Assembly: GCF_001029505.1 (NCBI RefSeq)
Contig: NZ_LEKH01000001.1
Span: forward strand, 310,001 to 374,000
Origin: Rubrobacter aplysinae
GTDB taxonomy: Bacteria; Actinomycetota; Rubrobacteria; Rubrobacterales; Rubrobacteraceae
DNA length: 64,000 bases
Direction: 5' to 3'
Under the pieces are notes generated by a model that saw only the letters and a list, made by a program, of their open reading frames with translations, was not told the DNA's origin and made no database searches. Position 1 is the stretch's first letter, and each line of letters begins with the position of its first letter. The translations under genes and the position numbers were made by a program. Of the stretch, positions 17,229 through 26,380 are shown piece after piece.

Positions 17229-18251
17229 GTGTCCGGTATAGGGCGCGTGCAGCCGGTAGAGCCCTCGAATCTGGCGACGCAGCCGGTAGGGGAGGCGGCA
17301 CGGGTCGCGGAGGGCGTGTACCAGCTCAAGGTGCCGGTGCCGCTGCCGCTCGTGTTCGTCTCGGTGTACCTGATCCAGGGCGACGACGGCTGGACCATCG
17401 TGGATGCGGGCTACGAGTACCCCGATACCTACGAGACGTGGGAGCGCGGCGCCCGGAGCGTCGGGCTGGATCTCGGCGCCGACGTGGCGCGCATAGTCGT
17501 TACCCACTTCCACCCGGACCATATCGGGGCCGCCCGCTGGCTCCAAGAGCGCACCGGCGCGCCGGTGTACATGCTCGAAGAGGAAATTCCGAACGCCCGG
17601 CAGGTGTGGGAGTCCGAGAGGAGCGCGGACCTCTTTACCGGCGACATGATCCGTCACGGCATGCCCCCGGAGATGGCCGAGAAAGCCGCCTCGGGAAACC
17701 GCTCCGGGCTGCGGCTGCCGGATGACATGAGGCCGCTGTCCGCGGGGGGAAAGCTGGATCTCGGCGGTAGTGCGGCGCGGGTGATCCACGCCCCGGGACA
17801 CGCCGAGTACCAGCTAATGCTGCACGACGAGAGACGCGGAATCCTCTACGCCGCCGACCATCTCCTGCTCAGGATCACGCCAAACGTCGGCCTGTGGCCC
17901 GAGTCCCGGCCGCTCCCGCTCGCCCGCTACCTCGACTCCATCACCGGCCTGCGGGGCCTGGACGCCGCGCTGATCCTGCCGGGCCACGGCCCGGTGTTCC
18001 ACGACCTTACGGGCAGGATAGACGAGCTCTTGGCGCACCACGACGAGCGCCTCGACGCTATGCTCGCCACCCTCACCGAGGGCCCGCGCACGCCGTACGA
18101 GGTCTCCCGCGTCGTGTTCCGGGGCGGCCTCAGCGGCTACCAGAAGGTCTTCGCCCTGGCGGAGACCCTCGCGCACCTCGAGCACCTCGAATACCAGGGC
18201 CGGGCCCGGCGCTCGGAGGATGGCGTGGTGCGCTACGAGGCCACCGGATAA
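17229..18251 (+). CDS. MBL-fold metallo-hydrolase
   Basis: The 340-aa metallo-beta-lactamase-fold protein carries THFHPDHIGAA (metal site one and two), APGHAEYQL, ADHLLL and the late LPGHGPVF histidine. A C-terminal winged-helix-like region (residues 270-335, with TPYEVSRVVF) is the extension found in many MBL proteins of the thioesterase/glyoxalase II group. The start is GTG 3 nt after the preceding stop, with little ribosome binding sequence, so translation is probably coupled. A thioester hydrolase is plausible beside fatty-acid genes (inference). Confidence 0.88.
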   Translation: MSGIGRVQPVEPSNLATQPVGEAARVAEGVYQLKVPVPLPLVFVSVYLIQGDDGWTIVDAGYEYPDTYETWERGARSVGLDLGADVARIVVTHFHPDHIGAARWLQERTGAPVYMLEEEIPNARQVWESERSADLFTGDMIRHGMPPEMAEKAASGNRSGLRLPDDMRPLSAGGKLDLGGSAARVIHAPGHAEYQLMLHDERRGILYAADHLLLRITPNVGLWPESRPLPLARYLDSITGLRGLDAALILPGHGPVFHDLTGRIDELLAHHDERLDAMLATLTEGPRTPYEVSRVVFRGGLSGYQKVFALAETLAHLEHLEYQGRARRSEDGVVRYEATG

Positions 18252-18258
18252 CCGGAGA

Positions 18259-19173
18259 TCAGGGACGGCTGGCGGCGACGTGTACCCTGGGGCCGTGCCG
18301 GTTGTCCGGGAGGAAGTCCAGGGTCTCCACTCGCCCGTAGCCGCTCTCGTACAGGAGCCTGTAAAGCTCCTCCAGGGTGGGCCAGAAAGCGGTCTCGGAG
18401 AGGCCGCTCTGGGGGTTATCCGGGTCTTCGTGGCGCACCCAGCCCCACAGACCTTCCCGCTGCGTGAGCTCCCACTCCGGGCGGGCGTACTGGGTGTCGA
18501 GGTAGAGGTTCGGGGAGGTGGCGGCCATGCTCTCCACGAAGAGGCGGGGGCGGGCCAGATGGTAGAGCACTCCGCAGCAGAACACGGCGTCGAACTCGCC
18601 GTAGTCGGACAGCCGGGTCTCTTCGAGATCCTCCACGTGGAAGGTCGCGTTCTCCGTCCCGAACAGACCCTTGAGAAACTCCGCCCGCTCCACGCTCCGG
18701 GGCCTTCCTTCCAGCCCGACCACCGCTTCTGCTCGCTTTGCGAGCTCGACTGTCATCGCACCCTCCAGAGAGCCCGGTTCCAGAATCCTACCCCCGGAAG
18801 CCTCGGGGAAGGTCCGGAAGAACTCCTCTAGGCGCGGGCTCTTGTGGCGCGCCGTCCGGCCGTAGATCCTGCCGTCTACCTCGATGCCGGTTACCCAGGG
18901 GCCGCGCCGTTCGAAGGCGTCCGAGAGCAGGTAGTGGAGCCACCGCCGGTCTTCGGCGCGGGCCGTCCGCAGCCCGTCCAGCTCCGCCTGTAGCGTGGAG
19001 ATCCTCTCCTTCCGCTTCTGGGAGGTGCGGCGGGCGTCGTGCAGGCCCCGGGCGAGCCTCTCCGCCTCCCGCGCGGGGTCCGCCGACGGCTCCTCGCCGG
19101 TCCCGGCCTCCGGCCGGAGAACGGCCCTGAGCCTGTCCAGCGGCAGGACCCAGTGTATCTCAAAGCGCGGCAA
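18259..19173 (-). CDS. SAM-dependent methyltransferase with N-terminal coiled coil
   Basis: A class I methyltransferase domain runs from about residue 105 to 300. Motif I is ILEPGSLEGAMTVELAKR, the acidic VVGLEGRPRSVERA follows, and FDAVFCCGVLYHLARP is the post-I/motif IV region, similar to the tRNA mo5U34 methyltransferase/DUF1698 group. Residues 25-75 are a charged helix (RTSQKRKERISTLQAELDGL) predicted to form a coiled coil. TTG at 19173 follows GGAGGATAT. The gene converges on the MBL gene with 7 nt between. The substrate is unknown. Confidence 0.75.
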   Translation of the reverse strand: MPRFEIHWVLPLDRLRAVLRPEAGTGEEPSADPAREAERLARGLHDARRTSQKRKERISTLQAELDGLRTARAEDRRWLHYLLSDAFERRGPWVTGIEVDGRIYGRTARHKSPRLEEFFRTFPEASGGRILEPGSLEGAMTVELAKRAEAVVGLEGRPRSVERAEFLKGLFGTENATFHVEDLEETRLSDYGEFDAVFCCGVLYHLARPRLFVESMAATSPNLYLDTQYARPEWELTQREGLWGWVRHEDPDNPQSGLSETAFWPTLEELYRLLYESGYGRVETLDFLPDNRHGPRVHVAASRP

Positions 19174-19246
19174 ATATCCTCCAAAAATCTCCAGATGCTC
19201 CGTTGAGGCTATCGTAGCAGGGCCGGCCGGTATGAGGCCGCAGCGC

Positions 19247-20722
19247 CTAGAGTAGCAGCGTCGAGAGCAGGCCCAGATAGACCAGGCCGCAGACGGCGGA
19301 GACGAGCGAGAACTTCCAGTTGCGACCCGGCCCGATCTCGAACGGGTGCCGGCCGGTCAGGCGGGAGAGCATGGTGACGCTGCTGGAGAAAGGCGTCGTC
19401 ATGATGGCGCACTGCACGCCGAGCAGCACCGCCAGGGCCCACAGCGCCGGGGAAGGCCCCGCATCCAGCGGGAAGGCCGCGTCTATGAGCAGCACCATCG
19501 GGATCGCGTGTATCCCGACTATGAAGCCGAGGGCTATCGCAACGGCGAGCGCCGGGGCGACGAGCGGCACGGGGAGGTTCGAAAAGAGCGTACCCAGGGG
19601 TGCGAGCGCCCCGAGCTGGGTCAGGGAGAGGACCAGTATCCCGGCGGAGCCGAAGAGCGCGAACTCGTTGTGCGAGGCCGAGAGCGAGCCGCGGGTCTCC
19701 CGCGCCAGTCTCGTGGCCGGTGAGGATCTTTGCGTGATCAGGGCGGCGCACACCGCGATGGCGACCACCACAGCGGCCACCGTGAGCGCGATAATCGTCG
19801 TTAGCGGCACCCCAGGAAACAGGTGCCCGGTCACGGCGACCGCCGCCACCAGCAGCAGGGGATACAGTGGTACCAGCATCGCTTCAGCGGAGGGCCTGAC
19901 CGCCGATGTATCCGGGGCCCCGGGGCTTTCGCGCTGCGCCAGCAGGAGGGTTATAGCCATACCCGGTACGACGAACGGGAGGGCGACGACGAGCAGTGCC
20001 GGGTACGTCACGCCGGTCAGCGTGATCGTGGTCGCGGTCATTATGTTCAGGTTGGCCCAGACCGGGATAAACGAGAACCCGCGCCCGGCGGTGACGAGCG
20101 CGCCCAGCCGCTCCTCTCTCGGGGCCCCGCTGGAGAAGGCATCCACCAGCACGAAGGAGCCTACGTCCAGAGCGACCCCGAGTATGTGACCGAGGCCTCC
20201 CCCGGCCGACCTGAGCCCCACGCCCTTGCTCGACATGGCGGCGAGCAGGTCCCCGACGTGCCGCTCGAAACGCGCGGCCCGGATCGGGTACCCCGCCACC
20301 GTAAGCACCAGGAGCACCGCGACGATACCGTAGTAGGTCGGCAGACCCTCTACAAACCCCCCGGGCTCCAGGCTCCCCGAGACCAGCACCGCCGTGAACG
20401 CCAGGACGGCTACCACCGCAAGCCCCCGGTGGAAAGGATTCGCCCAGGGCACCGAGAAGACCCAGAGCAGCACGCCGGAGCCTACGAAGACCCAGGTGGC
20501 GGTGGCGACCGGAGACAGCGCGGATACGGCGTAAGCGATTAGAAACACCGCGCCAAGCGGAGGGCGCAGCGAATCCAGGGTACGCCTGGACCCCTTATAC
20601 AATTTTGCCGCTCCGACGCCGCTACCCTTCAATCCTCGTCTCTCTGTTAGCTCTCCGGTGGCCGGCCCATGGATCGCGTAGATTCTAGGGTAACGCCGGT
20701 CACGCTTCCGCGAGGTGCTCAC
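19247..20722 (-). CDS. Polytopic membrane protein, transporter-like
   Basis: The 491-aa product has about twelve hydrophobic segments after a polar N-terminus of about 50 residues. It is rich in short conserved-looking loops such as SSKGVGLRSAGGG, FSFIPVWANLNIMTATTI and TTPFSSSVTMLSRLTGR. Repeated serine/threonine- and glycine-rich loops in each half are reminiscent of ion-transporter-superfamily carriers, but I cannot name the family. The start is GTG at 20722 with no clear ribosome binding site. A start further in, near the first membrane segment, is possible. No transport partner lies nearby. Confidence 0.6.
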   Translation of the reverse strand: MSTSRKRDRRYPRIYAIHGPATGELTERRGLKGSGVGAAKLYKGSRRTLDSLRPPLGAVFLIAYAVSALSPVATATWVFVGSGVLLWVFSVPWANPFHRGLAVVAVLAFTAVLVSGSLEPGGFVEGLPTYYGIVAVLLVLTVAGYPIRAARFERHVGDLLAAMSSKGVGLRSAGGGLGHILGVALDVGSFVLVDAFSSGAPREERLGALVTAGRGFSFIPVWANLNIMTATTITLTGVTYPALLVVALPFVVPGMAITLLLAQRESPGAPDTSAVRPSAEAMLVPLYPLLLVAAVAVTGHLFPGVPLTTIIALTVAAVVVAIAVCAALITQRSSPATRLARETRGSLSASHNEFALFGSAGILVLSLTQLGALAPLGTLFSNLPVPLVAPALAVAIALGFIVGIHAIPMVLLIDAAFPLDAGPSPALWALAVLLGVQCAIMTTPFSSSVTMLSRLTGRHPFEIGPGRNWKFSLVSAVCGLVYLGLLSTLLL

Positions 20723-20896
20723 TGCGGGCCTGGGGCGCGCCTCTTACCGGACGCTCTGGATGACTTCGAGGAGCGCTTGGTTGTTAGGACGACCGGGTAG
20801 GTTCGGGCCGTGCAGCGAGAATCGGGGTGTCGAGTAGATATTCCGCGGGCCCTGCTCCTCTGGCCCCGGCAGAAGCTCTACCCGTTTATCCCGAAC

Positions 20897-21592
20897 TCAT
20901 CTTGAGCTTATCTCGAAGTCCCGTTCTTCCACGGCCCGCACCCGGCCCCCTATCTCTACAGAGCCGTCGGGCAGGGGCCTGGCCTGTATCCGTGAGCCCA
21001 CGCCCTGCCGGATCGAGATCTCCCGCCCGAGCCGCGCGCAGAGCCTTACGGCGTACGCCCCGGTGGCCTCGTCTTCGGATATGCCGAGCTCCGGCACGAA
21101 GACGCGCGCCCGGACCAGACCTTCCGCCTCGTCTTCCCAGGCCCAGACTCCTGCCTGATCCAGCCCGGGCGGCGGCCCTTCGAGGCTGTCTATCTCTCCG
21201 GGAGAACCGTACTCGACGTGCTCGAACGGCGGGGCCCACTCCGGCCTGCCGATGATGTAGGTCATATCGTCCGCGCCGCGTACCGGCACCCCACCGGCGG
21301 GCGGGCGTAGCGCGCTTACCTCATTCCCCTCCTGCGCCAGTAGCCAGGCGGTCCCGACCAGCGGGTGTCCGGCGAACGGTAGCTCGGTCGTCGGGGTGAA
21401 GATGCGCAGGGCGCCGGAGGGCCGGTCTTCCACGAAGACCGTCTCCGAGAAGCCCAGCTCTCTGGCTACGGGCTGGCGCTCCTCCTCCGGGATATCCCCG
21501 CCATCGAGGAACACCCCGAGCGGGTTGCCGCCGACCGGGCCACCGCCGCTGTCCTCTCCCACGAAGACCTTGAGCACGTGCAGTGTGGGCAT
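20897..21592 (-). CDS. PhzF-family isomerase-like protein
   Basis: The two-domain PhzF fold is recognised from GGNPLGVFLDG near residue 23, the catalytic glutamate in FSETVFVE, IFTPTTELPFAGHPLVGTAW, and the second-domain motif DEATGAYA. At 231 aa it is shorter than most members (about 260-300), the loss being in domain two. The ATG follows GGGAGCAGGG. It begins 40 nt after the stop of the acyl-CoA synthetase gene on the same strand, so the two are probably co-transcribed. The reaction is unknown; many relatives are not involved in phenazine synthesis. Confidence 0.85.
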   Translation of the reverse strand: MPTLHVLKVFVGEDSGGGPVGGNPLGVFLDGGDIPEEERQPVARELGFSETVFVEDRPSGALRIFTPTTELPFAGHPLVGTAWLLAQEGNEVSALRPPAGGVPVRGADDMTYIIGRPEWAPPFEHVEYGSPGEIDSLEGPPPGLDQAGVWAWEDEAEGLVRARVFVPELGISEDEATGAYAVRLCARLGREISIRQGVGSRIQARPLPDGSVEIGGRVRAVEERDFEISSR

Positions 21593-21631
21593 AACCCTGC
21601 TCCCGGTAGGCTGGTTGGCCTCTAGCTGGAC

Positions 21632-23200
21632 CTAGTTGATCTTGCGGTCTCTGCCGGACCACTCGGCGTCGCGGAGGACGAACTTCTGGACCTTGCCGGT
21701 AGAGGTCTTCGGGAGGTCTCCGAACTCTACGGCGGCCGGGGCCTTGAAGCGGGCTATGCGCTCCTTGCAGAAATCTATTAGCTCATCCTCTGTCACGCTC
21801 TCGCCGTCTTTGAGGCTAACGAAGGCCTTCGGGCGCTCGCCCCACTTCTCATCCGGGATGGCGACGATCGCGGCCTCCAGCACCGCCGGGTGCATGTCCA
21901 GGGTCTGCTCGATCTCTATGGTGGAGATATTTTCGCCGCCCGAGATGATCACGTCCTTGGAGCGGTCCTTGATCTCCACGTAGCCGTCGGGGTGCCACAC
22001 GGCCACGTCACCGGAGTGATACCAGCCGCCTTTGAAAGCCTCCTCGGTCTCCTCTTCGTCGTCGAGGTAGCCTTTCATCACCATGTTGCCGTGCATCACG
22101 ATCTCGCCCATCGTCTCGCCGTCGCGCGGGATGTCGTTCATCTCCTCGTCCACGACCCGCACGAGGTCGGCTGTAACGTAGCCCTGTCCCTGACGGGCCA
22201 TCACCCGCGCGTGCTCCTCGTCGTCGAGATCCTCCCACTCCGGGTGGGCCCCGCTCGTGGTTATGGGTCCGTAGGTCTCGGTGAGGCCGTAGATGTGTAG
22301 CGGCTGGATGTTCAGCTCCCGCAGCTGACCGAGCAGCGTGGGGGAGGGGGGAGCTCCGGCGATGGGGGCGGTGACCGGCGTATCGAGAGCCCGGCGGGTC
22401 TCGTCGTTGACGAGCCCGATCTGGACCGTCGGGGCGGCGCAGTAGTGGGTTACACCCTCGTTTACCAGCATATCCCAGACGTTCGCGGGGTCCACGCGCC
22501 GCAGGCAGACGTGGGTGCCGGCGACCGAGGTGACCGCCCACGGGAAGGTCCAGCCGTTGCAGTGGAACATCGGCAGCGTCCACAGGTAGCGGGAGTCGTA
22601 GCCCAGGCCGGTCTCGATCACGTTCCCGAGCCCGCACAGGTAGGCTCCCCGGTGGGTGTACATAACGCCCTTAGGTCGTCCGGTGGTGCCCGAAGTGTAG
22701 TTCACAGAGATGGTCTCTTCCTCGTCTTCGAGCGGCATCTGCCGCGGCTCGGGGGAGCCCGCCGCCAGGTAATCCTCGTAGGGGTCGCCCTCTTTGGCGG
22801 TGTCGTCTATGCGTACGCGCTCTACGGGCTCGTCGGCGACGAGGTGCTCCAGCTCGTGATCCACGAAGAGCAGCTTCGCGCCGGAGTGATCTAGGATGTA
22901 AGAGATCTCCTCCGCCGAGAGCCGGGTGTTTATCGCCACGAGCACGAGCCCAGCGGCGGGCACGGCGAAGTGGGCCTCCAGAAGCGGCGGGGTGTTCGGG
23001 CACAGAAAGGCTACCCGGTCGCCCTTGCTGAGCCCGGCGGCTCCTAGCCCGGAGGCCAGCCGGTTCACGCGCTCCTCGAACTCCCGGTAGGACCGACGCA
23101 GGCCACCGTAGATCACGGCCTCCTTGTCGGGAAACATGTACGCGCTGCGCCTCAGAAAGCTCACCGGCGTCAGCTCGCTACGGTACACCTTGTCTGTCAT
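21632..23200 (-). CDS. Acyl-CoA synthetase (AMP-forming), DmdB/medium-chain type
   Basis: The 522-aa adenylate-forming ligase has NYTSGTTGRPKGVMYTHRG (about residue 170), LPMFHCNGWTFPW, IYGLTETYGP, WYHSGDVAVWHPDGYVEIKDR and the C-terminal lysine region PKTSTGKVQKFVLR. The MFHCNGWTF block is typical of the medium-chain/3-methylmercaptopropionyl-CoA ligase group. ATG at 23200 sits behind AGAGGTGAGGG; a GTG at 23227 would start upstream of that site. It provides a second route for activating carboxylic acids, besides the ligase at 9381. Confidence 0.9.
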   Translation of the reverse strand: MTDKVYRSELTPVSFLRRSAYMFPDKEAVIYGGLRRSYREFEERVNRLASGLGAAGLSKGDRVAFLCPNTPPLLEAHFAVPAAGLVLVAINTRLSAEEISYILDHSGAKLLFVDHELEHLVADEPVERVRIDDTAKEGDPYEDYLAAGSPEPRQMPLEDEEETISVNYTSGTTGRPKGVMYTHRGAYLCGLGNVIETGLGYDSRYLWTLPMFHCNGWTFPWAVTSVAGTHVCLRRVDPANVWDMLVNEGVTHYCAAPTVQIGLVNDETRRALDTPVTAPIAGAPPSPTLLGQLRELNIQPLHIYGLTETYGPITTSGAHPEWEDLDDEEHARVMARQGQGYVTADLVRVVDEEMNDIPRDGETMGEIVMHGNMVMKGYLDDEEETEEAFKGGWYHSGDVAVWHPDGYVEIKDRSKDVIISGGENISTIEIEQTLDMHPAVLEAAIVAIPDEKWGERPKAFVSLKDGESVTEDELIDFCKERIARFKAPAAVEFGDLPKTSTGKVQKFVLRDAEWSGRDRKIN

Positions 23201-23252
23201 ACCCTCACCTCTAATCTCTAGCTTCACCCCCTGACCCGGAAAGTATATATGA

Positions 23253-23351
23253 GTCGTTAAGCCTCAGGCGTCAAAGCCGCCCGGCACGTCCGATCTGACG
23301 CTGGACGACTCCGAGATACAGCACATAGAGAGCCTGCAGCCGAGCTCCTAG
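23253..23351 (+). pseudogene. Possible remnant of a protein C-terminus
   Basis: A 33-codon open stretch ending in TAG reads like a natural protein end (SDLTLDDSEIQHIESLQP). It has no start codon or ribosome binding site. The pattern resembles the last helix of aldo/keto reductases, but the match is too short to be sure. If real, it is the eroded tail of a lost gene in the intergenic space before the GH1 gene. Confidence 0.25.
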
Positions 23352-23413
23352 CGCAGGCCGTAAAGCCCGACCGAGGCGTGGAATGCGTCTCATGTCTAAC
23401 GGACGTAGCCGCG

Positions 23414-23419
23414 TATAAT
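23414..23419 (+). promoter_or_regulatory. -10 box TATAAT of the GH1 gene
   Basis: A consensus TATAAT followed by CC lies 48 nt upstream of the ATG. No clear -35 box is seen. The same TATAATCC form recurs upstream of rpsA. Confidence 0.5.
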
Positions 23420-23467
23420 CCGCGCCAGCGTGTACCGGTGAGGGGCTGAGGGCTGGAGAGGAGGAGT

Positions 23468-24835
23468 ATGGCTTTCCCGGAGGGCTTTCTGTGGGGCGCG
23501 GCGACCGCGGCGTACCAGATCGAGGGCGCGGCGCATGAGGACGGCCGCGGGCGCTCAATCTGGGATACCTTCTCCTATAAGCCGGGCAACGTCTTGCACG
23601 GCGACACCGGAGACGTCGCCTGCGACCACTACCACCGCCTCGAAGAGGACCTGGACCTGATGGGGGAGCTCGGCTTGCAAGCCTACCGCTTCTCCGTCTC
23701 CTGGCCCCGGATCCAGCCGGAAGGCTCGGGACCGGTAAACGGGCCCGGCCTCGACTTCTACCGCCGTCTCGTGGCCGGGCTGCGGGACCGGAGCATCACG
23801 CCCGCGCTAACCTTGTACCACTGGGATCTTCCGCAGAGGCTAGAAGACGGCGGCGGCTGGACGAGTCGCGACACCGCGGACCGTTTCGCCGAGTACGCCG
23901 CGATAGTCTACGAGGCACTCGCCGACGAGGTGCCAGTGTGGATCACGCTGAACGAGCCCTGGGTCTCCGCCTGGCTCGGGTACGGACTCGGCGTACACGC
24001 CCCCGGGCGCCACGGCACCGGCGAGGCCCTCTCCGCGACCCACCACCTCCTGCTCGGCCACGGTCTGGCCACCGCCGCGATGCGCGAGATGGGCGGCGAT
24101 AACCAGCTCGGCATCACGCTCAACCTGTCTCCGGCGCACGTCGGAAAGGATACCGCCGCCGACCGCGAGGCCGCCCGCAAGGTGGACGGCAACGCCAACC
24201 GCCTCTACCTGGACCCGCTCTTCAACGGCTCCTACCCGGAGGATATGCTGGATCTCTACCCGCGTCTTGCGGACCCCGGACTGGTGCGCGACGGCGACCT
24301 CGAGACCATCTCCCGGCCCGTGGACTTTCTCGGCGTCAACTACTACAGGCGTCACACGGTACGTGAGGACCGGGGCACGGGACGGGCGTCCGGCATGAGC
24401 TTCCCCGGCCTCGGGGCCAAGACCGTCCAGCCCCACGGAGCCGAGACCACCGCCATGGGCTGGCCGATTGAGCCCGGAGGCCTAACAGAGATTCTGGTGC
24501 GGATAAACGAGGAGTACACGCGGAAGCCGATCTACATAACAGAGAGCGGAGCCGCCTTCCACGACTACGCCGACCCTGCCGGAGAGATCAGAGACGAGGA
24601 ACGCGTCGCCTACCTCGACGCCCACTTCCGCGCCGCCGAGGCCGCGATACGGCGTGGCGTGGACCTGCGCGGCTACTTCGTGTGGTCTCTGATGGACAAC
24701 TTCGAGTGGGCCGAGGGGTTCTCCAAGCGCTTCGGGCTGGTGTACGTCGAGTACGCCTCCAAAAAGCGCATCCCGAAGCACAGCGCCCACTGGTACCGTA
24801 AAGTTATCTGGGCCAATGATCTGCCAGAGAGCTAG
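23468..24835 (+). CDS. GH1 family beta-glucosidase
   Basis: The 455-aa glycoside hydrolase family 1 enzyme hydrolyses beta-linked glucosides or related sugars. The N-terminal signature FLWGAATAAYQIEG, the acid/base glutamate in WITLNEPW (about residue 162), LGVNYYRR, the nucleophile glutamate in YITESGAAF (about residue 356), and WSLMDNFEWAEGFSKRFG are all present. ITESG replaces the more common ITENG, with the glutamate kept. There is no signal peptide, so it is cytoplasmic. The ATG follows GAGAGGAGGAG. Confidence 0.94.
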   Translation: MAFPEGFLWGAATAAYQIEGAAHEDGRGRSIWDTFSYKPGNVLHGDTGDVACDHYHRLEEDLDLMGELGLQAYRFSVSWPRIQPEGSGPVNGPGLDFYRRLVAGLRDRSITPALTLYHWDLPQRLEDGGGWTSRDTADRFAEYAAIVYEALADEVPVWITLNEPWVSAWLGYGLGVHAPGRHGTGEALSATHHLLLGHGLATAAMREMGGDNQLGITLNLSPAHVGKDTAADREAARKVDGNANRLYLDPLFNGSYPEDMLDLYPRLADPGLVRDGDLETISRPVDFLGVNYYRRHTVREDRGTGRASGMSFPGLGAKTVQPHGAETTAMGWPIEPGGLTEILVRINEEYTRKPIYITESGAAFHDYADPAGEIRDEERVAYLDAHFRAAEAAIRRGVDLRGYFVWSLMDNFEWAEGFSKRFGLVYVEYASKKRIPKHSAHWYRKVIWANDLPES

Positions 24836-25117
24836 CCGCCGGAGAAGTTTGCAACGGGATTCCCGCCAGGCCGTTGACGGGGCCAGAGAGGCCGCGGTTA
24901 GAGGGAAGCGAGTGAGCCTGGGACCGCTAGGAATATCGGTAGATAGCGCGGCAAGATGCCGTGAGGAAGATTCCTCGAGAGCCCGGAGCCGCCGTCGGAG
25001 CGGCCTTACCGGCCGCGCTTCGCGGGAGACGGCCGTGACGCCGCGCGTGGGACCGACGATACAGGAGGGCGTGGCTTTTGCCTTCAATCCTCCGCCCATG
25101 GAGCCGGAGGCCGGGAC

Positions 25118-26146
25118 GTGAGGCTGCTGGTGACGGGCGGCGCGGGGTACGTAGGCAGCATCGTGGCCGCCCGGCTCCTCGACGCGGGGCACGAGGTAAC
25201 GGTGCTCGACGACCTCTCCAAGGGCCACGAGGAGGCGTTGCCCGAGGGGGCGCGGCTCGTCCAGTGCGACCTCCTAGAGCGCGGACGGCTGGAGCGGGTG
25301 GTGTCGGACGGTGGCTTCGACGGCGTCTTGCACTTCGCCGCCCGTTCGCTGGTGGGCGAGTCCGTGGAACGGCCCGAGGCGTACTATCGCACGAACGTCA
25401 CCGGCTCGCTTAATTTGCTGGAGGCCATGATCCTGGCTGGCGTGCGGAGGCTCGTGTTCTCCTCGACGGCGGCCGTCTACGGCGAGCCGGCGCCGGAGCT
25501 GGTGCCGATCCACGAGGACTGCCCGGAGATCCCGACGAACCCCTACGGCGCGACCAAGCTGGCGGTGGACCGCATGATCTACGACCTCTCCGCCGCCCAC
25601 GGGATGGCTTCCACCTCCCTGCGCTACTTCAACGTGGCCGGGGCCTCTTCCGACGGCGTGTTCGGGGAGGATCACGAGCCGGAGACTCATCTGATACCGC
25701 TCGTGCTGCAGACCGCCCTCGGGCGCAGGGAGCGCGTCGAGATCTACGGCACCGACTACCCAACCGACCTCTGTCCCGACGGCACCGCCGTACGCGACTA
25801 CATCCACGTCGAGGACCTCGCCCGGGCCCACGTGCTCGCGCTGGAGTCACCCGGAGGCGCGGAGTCTGGCGAGCACAGGGTCTACAATCTCGGCAACGGA
25901 TCGGGCTTCTCCGTGCGGCAGGTCATAGAGGAGGCCCGCAGGGTCACCGGAGAGGAGATACCCGCCGCCGAATCCCCCCGCAGAGCCGGGGACCCGCCGG
26001 TACTGGTGGCCTCCAGCGAAAGGATACACGCCGAGCTCGGATGGAGGCCCGAAAAGCCCCGGCTTCAGGATATGATCTCGGACGCCTGGAGCTGGTTCCG
26101 GCTACATCCCGGCGGTTACCCAGACAGGGGAGGCGGAGAATCTTGA
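25118..26146 (+). CDS. galE: UDP-glucose 4-epimerase
   Basis: This enzyme interconverts UDP-glucose and UDP-galactose. The 342-aa extended SDR has the NAD motif TGGAGYVGS, DDLSKGH, the serine in SSTAAVYGE and the YGATKLAVD (YxxxK) active site. It also has LRYFNVAGA, and RDYIHVEDLARAH. GTG at 25118 follows GGAGG. It lies 282 bp beyond the GH1 gene and may use its own promoter; I see only scattered GC-rich inverted repeats in that gap, such as GCGGCC-N5-GGCCGC at 25000. Confidence 0.92.
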   Translation: MRLLVTGGAGYVGSIVAARLLDAGHEVTVLDDLSKGHEEALPEGARLVQCDLLERGRLERVVSDGGFDGVLHFAARSLVGESVERPEAYYRTNVTGSLNLLEAMILAGVRRLVFSSTAAVYGEPAPELVPIHEDCPEIPTNPYGATKLAVDRMIYDLSAAHGMASTSLRYFNVAGASSDGVFGEDHEPETHLIPLVLQTALGRRERVEIYGTDYPTDLCPDGTAVRDYIHVEDLARAHVLALESPGGAESGEHRVYNLGNGSGFSVRQVIEEARRVTGEEIPAAESPRRAGDPPVLVASSERIHAELGWRPEKPRLQDMISDAWSWFRLHPGGYPDRGGGES

Positions 26147-26266
26147 GCCCGTTCAGGGAGACGGGGAGCCCGGCTAGTGGCGGGCGTTCCGGATAGTGTT
26201 AGCCTGATCGGGGCTTCCCGACCGCGACGGAGAAGTACAACGGAGACTCTGTTGGCCGTGCCGGAA

Positions 26267-26291
26267 CGTGACCGCAGGAGCCGCGGTCACG
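26267..26291. terminator. Stem-loop after galE (first of two)
   Basis: A perfect 9-bp stem CGTGACCGC/GCGGTCACG encloses a 7-nt loop and is followed by CTTTC. It lies in the gap between the convergent galE and helicase genes. Confidence 0.55.
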
Positions 26292-26299
26292 CTTTCATC

Positions 26300-26324
26300 G
26301 GGCCGGAGTCCTAGCTTCCGGCCC
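26300..26324. terminator. Stem-loop between galE and helicase (second of two)
   Basis: A perfect 8-bp stem GGGCCGGA/TCCGGCCC encloses a 9-nt loop, 8 nt beyond the first hairpin. The pair probably stops transcription from both sides. Confidence 0.5.
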
Positions 26325-26380
26325 GCGTCCGATACCGGGTGGCCGGATAATCAGGCTATACTGAGGTTTGCTGTATCTCC

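Noticed and set aside
24836-25117. A 101-codon plus-strand frame between GH1 and galE
   Set aside because: Arginine-rich with no ribosome binding site or domain; probably non-coding.
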